Shown: positions 1 to 5,303 of the stretch, piece after piece
How positions within the stretch are numbered: the first letter of the stretch is position 1
Layout: each line of letters starts with the position of its first letter
Assembly (NCBI GenBank): GCA_003452695.1
Contig: DMNP01000139.1
Coordinates: 1 to 7,764 of the forward strand
Direction of reading: 5' to 3'
Length of the DNA: 7,764 nt
From: Eggerthellaceae bacterium
GTDB lineage: Bacteria > Actinomycetota > Coriobacteriia > Coriobacteriales > Eggerthellaceae
Translations under genes and position numbers: made by a program
Notes under the pieces: model-generated
What the model saw: only the letters and a program-made list of their open reading frames with translations
Told to the model about the DNA's origin: nothing
Databases searched by the model: none

Positions 1-1
1 C

Positions 2-1150
2 GGCAACCCAAAGCGCACACGCGAGCTCGTGCGCAGGTTCAAGAACGAGCCGTACCCTTCAATCGCCGTGACCGTCGACCTTTTGACCACCGGCATCGAC
101 GTGCCCGAGTTGACAACTCTCGTGTTCATGCGCCGTGTGAAGTCGCGCATCCTGTTCGAGCAGATGCTCGGCCGCGCCACGCGCCTGTGCCCCTCCATCC
201 ACAAGACGCACTTCGAGATATTCGACCCAGTGGGCGTGTACGAGGCGCTGGAGCCCGTGAGCACCATGAAGCCGATATCGGCAAACCCGACCACAACCAT
301 CGCTCAGCTCATCGACGGACTGGACTACTACGAGGACGACGATGACGTGCAGGTGCAGATAGACAAGCTCGTCGCAAAGCTGCAGCGCAAGATACGGTCC
401 CTGAGCGACAAGCAACTCAAGGCCGCCGAAGAGCACGCCGGGTTCTCCTTCGAGGAGTTCACCCGCGACCTGCACGGAGACGACCCGCAGGCGGCGAAAC
501 AGCGCGCCAAGCAGCAACGGGAAATCCTTGCCGCGCTCGACGAGGTGCATGCGAACAAGGGCCATGCGGTCGTGATATCCGACCAGCCAGACGAGCTCGT
601 AAGCCACACGCGCGACTACGGCGGCGGAGCGAGGCCGGAGGACTATCTCGAGGCGTTCAGCGACTACATTGCGACCCACATTAACGAGGTCGCCGCGTTG
701 AACCTCTGCGTCACCAAGCCGGCCGACTTGACGCGCGAGACGCTGCGCGAGCTCGAGCTGACGCTCGACCGCGCCGGATTCAACGCAACGCGCCTGAACA
801 GGGCCATATCCGAGATGACCAACGCCGAGATGGCGGCGGACATCATAAGCCTCGTTCGCCGCTATGCGATCGGCTCCGTCCTGCTGAGCCACGAAGAGCG
901 CATACACAGGGCAGTGGAGCGCCTCAAAGCCGCCCATAGCTTCAGCAAGCAGGAGCTGAACTGGCTGATGCGCATCGAGACCTACCTCATCAACGACTCC
1001 GTCCTGAACGCTTCCGTCTTCGACACCGACGATCGCTTCAAGAGCAAGGGCGGATTCAAGAAGCTCGACAAAGTATTCCACGGAGAGCTTGCTGACATTG
1101 TTCACGAACTGAACACCTACCTGTATGACGACAAGGGGCATGTGGCATGA
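2..1150 (+). CDS. hsdR: Type I restriction enzyme, R subunit HsdR, C-terminal part (5' end outside window)
   Basis: This is the last 382 codons of the DNA-translocating and cleaving subunit of a Type I restriction enzyme. The frame is open from base 2, so the gene is cut by the window edge; the GTG at 29 is internal, not a start. Seen in the sequence: superfamily 2 helicase motif V (TVDLLTTGIDVP, about residues 23-34 of the visible part), the family-typical stretch LVFMRRVKSRILFEQ, and motif VI (QMLGRATR, about 54-61). An acidic patch (YYEDDDD) follows, then a long helical C-terminal region like the EcoEI_R_C domain (PF08463) that docks HsdR onto the methylase core. The N-terminal PD-(D/E)XK nuclease domain and helicase motifs I-IV must lie upstream and cannot be checked. 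The stop overlaps the next gene's start (ATGA, 1147-1150). The gene is GC-rich (41 of 60 bases at 481-540). The identification is firm; the exact Type I subfamily is not. Confidence 0.95.
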   Translation, partial: GNPKRTRELVRRFKNEPYPSIAVTVDLLTTGIDVPELTTLVFMRRVKSRILFEQMLGRATRLCPSIHKTHFEIFDPVGVYEALEPVSTMKPISANPTTTIAQLIDGLDYYEDDDDVQVQIDKLVAKLQRKIRSLSDKQLKAAEEHAGFSFEEFTRDLHGDDPQAAKQRAKQQREILAALDEVHANKGHAVVISDQPDELVSHTRDYGGGARPEDYLEAFSDYIATHINEVAALNLCVTKPADLTRETLRELELTLDRAGFNATRLNRAISEMTNAEMAADIISLVRRYAIGSVLLSHEERIHRAVERLKAAHSFSKQELNWLMRIETYLINDSVLNASVFDTDDRFKSKGGFKKLDKVFHGELADIVHELNTYLYDDKGHVA

Positions 1151-2361
1151 CAATGAGCCAGCCGAGAATAGTTCGTTCGCACAGCGTGCACCTGGATGAT
1201 GAGTACGCGAACTGGATATTCGACGTAAAGCAGCGCTTTCGCCAAGCGCAAATCAAAGCGTCGATAAGGATCAATGCGGAGCAGCTGAGATTCAATTGGT
1301 CTCTCGGTCGCGACCTTGTGCTGAAGCGAGCCGAGGAACAGTGGGGCGCAGGAGTTGTTGAGCAGGTAAGCCTCGATCTTCAAGACGAATTCCCCAATGC
1401 AAAAGGGTTTTCGGCGCGAAATCTTTGGGATATGAAGAAGTGGTACTTGTTCTATGCTGGCAGCGATGAAGCGCGTCGCAAGCTCGAGGAGGCGAGTTCT
1501 GTTCCTGCGGGTAAAAGCGAGAAACTGCGACAGCTTGTCGCAGAAACCGCCGAGGAAGAGCTCGAGGAAAAACTGCGACAGCCTGTCGCAGGATTGGAGT
1601 TCCCCAGCATCTTTAGTTTTGTTCCTTGGGGGCATCACATACTCATCACGCGAAAGTGTTCGGCGATAGACGAGGCTCTGTTCTATATCCGCAAGACAAT
1701 TGACGAGGGCCTGAGCAGAAGCGCCCTCGATGACTTCATCAGGGCCGACCTATACCATGTGGCGGGAACCGCCGTCACGAACTTTGGACAGAGGCTTCCC
1801 AAAGCGCAGGGAGCCATAGCGCAGGAGATAATCAAGGACACCTATGACCTCGGCTTTGTGGCGCTTAGCTCCGGCTACGATGAAATTGCACTTGAGGCGG
1901 CACTCGAGCAAAACATCACGAGGTTCCTGCTCGAGCTTGGCACGGGATTCGCGTTTGTTGGTCGTCAGAAAGAGGTGGTGGTGTCTGGTAAAACCCGCAG
2001 AATCGACATGCTGTTTTACCACATTCGCCTCCGTTGTTATGTAGTCGTGGAGCTCAAGGTTAAGCCGTTCGAGCCGGAGTTTGCCGGCAAACTTAACTTC
2101 TACGTGAATGCCGTGGACAAGTTGATTCGCGATGAGCAAGACAATCCCACAATCGGGCTACTCATATGCAAGGACAGGGACCGGACCGAAGTCCAATGGG
2201 CTCTGGAAGGAATCCAAACGCCCATGGGGGTCGCCACATATGACAATGTTGCACTAGAGCAGGTGCGCACTCAGCTGCCCTCAGACGCGCAGATTCAACA
2301 ACGGCTCGAACAGGCAGAAAGGGAGTTCAGGCTTGCCAAAGAGCAGCCTGCCGACTTGTGA
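1147..2361 (+). CDS. DUF1016/YhcG-family PD-(D/E)XK nuclease, embedded in the Type I locus
   Basis: A 404-residue protein with the two-part layout of the YhcG family (DUF1016). Residues about 20-110 form the helical N-terminal domain (PF17761), with the family signature FSARNLWDMKKWY at 88-100. Residues about 152-370 form the PD-(D/E)XK domain (PF06250): PWGHH at 160-164, ALFYIRKTID, then the catalytic core with D287 (RRIDMLFYH) and E302-x-K304 (VVELKVK), followed by AGKLNFYVNAVD and NPTIGLLICK. The catalytic residues look intact, so a DNA nuclease is likely, but its substrate and role are unknown. The linker (about 111-150) is charged and contains a duplicated LRQxVA peptide encoded by two palindromes. 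The start at 1147 overlaps the hsdR stop by ATGA, with AAGGGG (1134-1139) just upstream; an ATG at 1153 is an alternative. GC is lower than in its neighbours (27 of 60 bases at 1381-1440), hinting at separate acquisition. The family is often seen near Type I genes, which suggests an accessory role. Confidence 0.93.
   Translation: MTMSQPRIVRSHSVHLDDEYANWIFDVKQRFRQAQIKASIRINAEQLRFNWSLGRDLVLKRAEEQWGAGVVEQVSLDLQDEFPNAKGFSARNLWDMKKWYLFYAGSDEARRKLEEASSVPAGKSEKLRQLVAETAEEELEEKLRQPVAGLEFPSIFSFVPWGHHILITRKCSAIDEALFYIRKTIDEGLSRSALDDFIRADLYHVAGTAVTNFGQRLPKAQGAIAQEIIKDTYDLGFVALSSGYDEIALEAALEQNITRFLLELGTGFAFVGRQKEVVVSGKTRRIDMLFYHIRLRCYVVVELKVKPFEPEFAGKLNFYVNAVDKLIRDEQDNPTIGLLICKDRDRTEVQWALEGIQTPMGVATYDNVALEQVRTQLPSDAQIQQRLEQAEREFRLAKEQPADL
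1525..1543 (+). repeat. In-frame palindrome, copy 1 (8-bp stem, 3-nt loop)
   Basis: A perfect inverted repeat, CTGCGACA-GCT-TGTCGCAG, lies inside the DUF1016 gene and encodes LRQLVA from codon 127. It sits in the linker between the helical and nuclease domains. The identical part with copy 2 is 22 nt long with one mismatch (1522-1543 against 1570-1591). Confidence 0.9.
1573..1591 (+). repeat. In-frame palindrome, copy 2 (8-bp stem, 3-nt loop)
   Basis: The same perfect inverted repeat with loop GCC instead of GCT, encoding LRQPVA from codon 143. It starts exactly 48 bases (16 codons) after copy 1, so both are read in the same frame and loss or gain of one unit would keep the gene open. The sequence between the copies is not itself duplicated. 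Confidence 0.9.
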
Positions 2362-2362
2362 G

Positions 2363-2389
2363 GATTGTCCAGTTTCAAGCTGGACAATC
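2363..2389. promoter_or_regulatory. 10-bp perfect inverted repeat in the DUF1016-hsdM gap
   Basis: GATTGTCCAG (2363-2372) and CTGGACAATC (2380-2389) are exact reverse complements around a 7-base loop (TTTCAAG), with a G-T pair possible outside the stem. The repeat begins one base after the DUF1016 stop codon and ends four bases before the ribosome binding site of hsdM. No T-run follows, so it does not look like an intrinsic terminator. It could be a protein operator, or an RNA stem that affects hsdM translation or protects or processes the transcript. The structure is plain in the sequence; its function is inference. Confidence 0.7.
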
Positions 2390-2393
2390 TCCT

Positions 2394-2403
2394 AAGGGAG
2401 AGG
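2394..2403 (+). promoter_or_regulatory. Ribosome binding site of hsdM
   Basis: The purine-rich run AAGGGAGAGG lies 7 bases before the ATG at 2411. hsdM is the only complete gene here that does not overlap or abut its upstream neighbour closely, and this site supports independent initiation right after the 2363-2389 stem. Confidence 0.7.
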
Positions 2404-2410
2404 TTGTTGC

Positions 2411-3913
2411 ATGACAACACAGGAAATCGTCGCGAAACTCTGGAACCTCTGCAACGTCCTTCGGGATGACGGCATAACCTACCAGGACTACGTGACCGAG
2501 CTCACTTACATTCTGTTCCTCAAGATGCTCCAGGAAACAGACCGCGAGAAGGTCATAGCCCAGGGCGTAAAGCTGGCTGAAGGAAACGACCTGGCGCCTG
2601 AGCAGGAGAACGCGAACAAAGAGAAGAAGGTGGTTCTCGACTATAGCTGGGACACGCTGGCTCATAAGGACGGTCTCGACCTCTTCAACTACTACAAGAC
2701 TCTTCTGAGGGTGTTCGGCGACTACTGCACCGGGCGCGTGCGCGAGGTCTATTCGGGCGCAAGCACCAACATCGACGAGCCCGCCAACCTCAAGAAGATC
2801 ATAACGAGCATCGACGGGCTCGACTGGTACTCCGCCCGCGAGGAGGGCCTCGGCGACCTGTACGAGGGTCTGCTCGAAAAGAACGCGAACGAGAAGAAGT
2901 CCGGTGCAGGTCAGTACTTTACGCCGCGCGTGCTCATCGACGTGATAGTGAAGCTCACAGCGCCGCAGCCGGGCGAGCTATGCAACGACCCCGCTGCCGG
3001 CACCTTTGGCTTCATGATCGCCGCCGACGCCTACGTAAAGTCGCAGACCGACGACTACTTCGACCTGAAAAGCGACGAAGCGGAGTTCCAACGCAAAGAG
3101 GCGTTCACTGGACGCGAGCTAGTGCATGACACGCACCGGTTGGCACTCATGAATGCGATGCTTCACGGCATCGAAGGCAGTATCGAGCTTGGCGACACGC
3201 TCTCACCAGCTGGAGCCTGCAATCAGGTATACGACGTGGTTCTGACGAACCCGCCCTTCGGGACGAAGAAGGGCGGCGAACGTGCGACACGCGACGACCT
3301 GACCTACGTTACGAGCAACAAGCAGTTCAACTTCCTACAGCACATCTACCGCAGCCTCAAGAAGGGTGGGCGTGCTGCCGTGGTACTGCCCGACAACGTG
3401 CTCTTCGAAGACGGCGTCGGCGACCAGATTCGCTGCGATCTGATGGACAAGTGCCGCCTACACACCATCCTCCGCCTGCCAACTGGCATCTTCTACGCGC
3501 AAGGCGTTAAGACCAACGTGCTTTTCTTTGAGCGCGGAAAGACGGACAAGGGCAACACGACCGAGGTTTGGTACTACGACCTGCGCACCAACATGCGCAG
3601 CTTCGGGAAGACGCATCCGCTTTCTCATGAGGACTTCGCCGATTTTGAAGCTGCCTACACCGCTAAAGACCGTCACACCGTGCAAGACGAGCGCTGGCAA
3701 GTATTCACGCGCGATGAGATACGCAAGCGTGACAGCGTCGGCAACGAGACGAACAGCCTGGATATTGGCCTCATCCGCGATGACTCGATTGTCAACTATG
3801 ACGACCTGCCTGACCCCATCGAGAGCGCCGAGGAGGCTGTCGGCAAGCTCGAGGATGCAATCTCGCTGCTGAATGAAGTCATTGCCGAGCTCAAGTCCTA
3901 CGAGGTGGAGTAA
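2411..3913 (+). CDS. hsdM: Type I DNA methyltransferase, M subunit HsdM (adenine-N6)
   Basis: A complete 500-residue modification subunit, close to the usual length (EcoKI HsdM is about 529). It transfers methyl from S-adenosylmethionine to N6 of adenine at the site chosen by HsdS and is also a core part of the restriction complex. Residues about 1-150 match the helical HsdM N-terminal domain (PF12161); about 155-450 form the N6_Mtase domain (PF02384). Visible motifs are GQYFTP (167-172), SAM-binding motif I DPAAGTFGF (193-201) and catalytic motif IV NPPFG (280-284). A C-terminal helix (about 470-498, EEAVGKLEDAISLLNEVIAEL) probably forms the coiled coil that packs on HsdS. F199 occupies a position that is usually Gly or Ala in HsdM motif I. 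The stop TAA shares its last A with the ATG of hsdS (TAATG). GC is high (40 of 60 bases at 2821-2880), like hsdR. Confidence 0.97.
   Translation: MTTQEIVAKLWNLCNVLRDDGITYQDYVTELTYILFLKMLQETDREKVIAQGVKLAEGNDLAPEQENANKEKKVVLDYSWDTLAHKDGLDLFNYYKTLLRVFGDYCTGRVREVYSGASTNIDEPANLKKIITSIDGLDWYSAREEGLGDLYEGLLEKNANEKKSGAGQYFTPRVLIDVIVKLTAPQPGELCNDPAAGTFGFMIAADAYVKSQTDDYFDLKSDEAEFQRKEAFTGRELVHDTHRLALMNAMLHGIEGSIELGDTLSPAGACNQVYDVVLTNPPFGTKKGGERATRDDLTYVTSNKQFNFLQHIYRSLKKGGRAAVVLPDNVLFEDGVGDQIRCDLMDKCRLHTILRLPTGIFYAQGVKTNVLFFERGKTDKGNTTEVWYYDLRTNMRSFGKTHPLSHEDFADFEAAYTAKDRHTVQDERWQVFTRDEIRKRDSVGNETNSLDIGLIRDDSIVNYDDLPDPIESAEEAVGKLEDAISLLNEVIAELKSYEVE
3902..3910 (+). promoter_or_regulatory. Ribosome binding site of hsdS inside the end of hsdM
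   Basis: GAGGTGGAG ends two bases before the hsdS ATG at 3913, with the GAGGTG core 5 bases away. It lies wholly within the last codons of hsdM, so translation of the two subunits is probably coupled. Confidence 0.7.
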
Positions 3914-5283
3914 TGGCTGCTAGGAAGAAGCGTGTGCTCACGCCTGAGGAGCAGTTGGAAGCGGCGCTCGTTCCAGAGAGCGAGTGGCCCTACGAGGTGC
4001 CAGAGAATTGGTGTTGGGTAAGACTGGGTTCTTGCGTTAGTAAATCAACCACGAAATCAAATACCAATGACTCAAACGTGCTCTACATTGGGCTGGAGAA
4101 TTTTGAAAGCGGAGCAGGCATAACAAGCTACGCAGACGCAAGTGGTACGAAAAGCGTCAAGAGCGTTTTTTATCCTGGGCAGATCCTTTATGGACGGCTG
4201 CGTCCGTATTTGAACAAGCATGACGTTGCTAAGGTTGAAGGCGTGTGCTCAACGGACATCCTTGTTTATGAGGCATCTGGATGCGTTGAAGCTCAATACG
4301 TGAATCTCTTTCTTGATACGAAGGAATTCATCGAGCACTCAGTGGGTCATTCAAAAGGCATCAATCTACCACGTGTTTCACCAACAGAGATAGAGGCGGC
4401 CTTTTTCCCATTGCCACCTTTACACGAGCAGCGAAGAATCGCATCACGAATCGAATGGCTCTTCTCTAAGCTCGATGCTGCAGAAACCGTGTTGCGCAAG
4501 GTTGTCGACGGCTCCGAGCAAAGACAGGTAGCAATTCTTCACAGAGCTCTAGATGGCGGTATCACTAAATCTTGGCGCGTTCAAAACAGTGTTAGTAAAT
4601 CAGCAACTTGGAAAGAGTGTAGGCTCATTGATGCCTTGAAAGGAAAGCCACGAAACGGTTATTCACCGAAGCCGGTTGATTACGAAACCTCCGTGAAAAA
4701 TCTCGTTCTAACAGCTGTAACTTCGGGTACATTCAAACCAGAGTACTTTAAATATATCGATGAAGAAATCCCTGATGAATCCCACCTTTGGTTGATGCCT
4801 GGAGATATACTTCTTCAACGATCCAATTCATTAGAGAAAGTTGGAACTAGCGCGCTGTATACGGGTGGACCAAGGGAGTTCATCTATCCAGACCTGATGA
4901 TGAAGCTTCAAGTAAACAATGCGGCCTACGCCCCGTTTATTGCATATCAATTAAAGACATTTAACGTGATGAATTATTTACGAACAAACGCGACAGGCAC
5001 TGCGGGCAACATGCCCAAAGTCAATCAAGTCACAGTAAGCAATATACCTATCGTTCTTCCAAGCTATCAAGAGCAAATTGAGATTGCTGGATCACTAGAT
5101 CTTTTGTTGACCAAAGAGATGACTTTTGCCAATGCCGCTAGCGCGGTGCTCTATGATTTAAAGAAGATACGGAGAATAATCCTTTCGAGAGCACTGCGCG
5201 GCGAGCTTGGAACCAACGACACAAACGAGCCAAGCTCAAAAGAGCTGCTTGCCAACATATTGAGCGGAAATGCTGGCAAATGA
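3913..5283 (+). CDS. hsdS: Type I restriction-modification specificity subunit HsdS
   Basis: A complete 456-residue target-recognition subunit with the standard two-half layout (Methylase_S, PF01420). After an N-terminal arm, TRD1 spans about 33-167 (WVRLGSCV... GRLRPYL... STDILVYE), followed by conserved region 1 (LPPLHEQRRIASRIEWLFSKLDAAE, about 167-190, on to about 215). TRD2 spans about 233-380 (MPGDILLQRSNSLEKVGT) and ends in conserved region 2 (LPSYQEQIEIAGSLDLLL, about 382-399, on to about 431). Each TRD reads one half of a bipartite site; the site cannot be predicted from sequence alone. Composition drops sharply from hsdM: 29 of 60 bases are G or C at 4141-4200 and 23 of 60 at 4741-4800, as expected for TRDs exchanged by recombination. 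The ATG at 3913 overlaps the hsdM stop by one base. The gene is intact, with no second hsdS or invertase in view. Confidence 0.97.
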   Translation: MAARKKRVLTPEEQLEAALVPESEWPYEVPENWCWVRLGSCVSKSTTKSNTNDSNVLYIGLENFESGAGITSYADASGTKSVKSVFYPGQILYGRLRPYLNKHDVAKVEGVCSTDILVYEASGCVEAQYVNLFLDTKEFIEHSVGHSKGINLPRVSPTEIEAAFFPLPPLHEQRRIASRIEWLFSKLDAAETVLRKVVDGSEQRQVAILHRALDGGITKSWRVQNSVSKSATWKECRLIDALKGKPRNGYSPKPVDYETSVKNLVLTAVTSGTFKPEYFKYIDEEIPDESHLWLMPGDILLQRSNSLEKVGTSALYTGGPREFIYPDLMMKLQVNNAAYAPFIAYQLKTFNVMNYLRTNATGTAGNMPKVNQVTVSNIPIVLPSYQEQIEIAGSLDLLLTKEMTFANAASAVLYDLKKIRRIILSRALRGELGTNDTNEPSSKELLANILSGNAGK

Positions 5284-5291
5284 TAAGCCGC

Positions 5292-5298
5292 GAGGTGA
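5292..5298 (+). promoter_or_regulatory. Ribosome binding site that decides the mcrB start
   Basis: GAGGTGA, a strong anti-16S match, lies 5 bases before ATG 5304. The earlier in-frame ATG at 5280, which overlaps the hsdS stop as ATGA, has no comparable site. This favours the 5304 start. Confidence 0.7.
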
Positions 5299-5303
5299 AT
5301 GAT

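Noticed and set aside
29..31. GTG as a start codon of a short separate gene
   Set aside because: The frame is open to the window edge and the upstream codons continue the HsdR helicase domain, so this is a truncated gene rather than a new start.
59..1153. 364-codon open frame on the minus strand opposite hsdR
   Set aside because: The plus-strand frame is a clear HsdR with helicase motifs. The antisense frame is a by-product of high third-position GC, and its translation is low-complexity (rich in V, L, H, G) with no recognisable domain.
1454..1669. 71-codon open frame in another plus-strand frame across the palindromes
   Set aside because: It lies wholly inside the DUF1016 gene, has no convincing ribosome binding site, and its internal repeat simply reflects the palindromes.
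2363..2393. Intrinsic terminator after the DUF1016 gene
   Set aside because: The stem is perfect but is followed by CCTAAGGGAG, the hsdM ribosome binding site, rather than a run of T.
3913..5283. Phase-variable or inverting hsdS system
   Set aside because: No partial second hsdS, no site-specific recombinase and no long inverted repeats are in the window. The longest single-base runs (six T at 4166-4171, six A in the mcrC start) are too short to suggest slippage.
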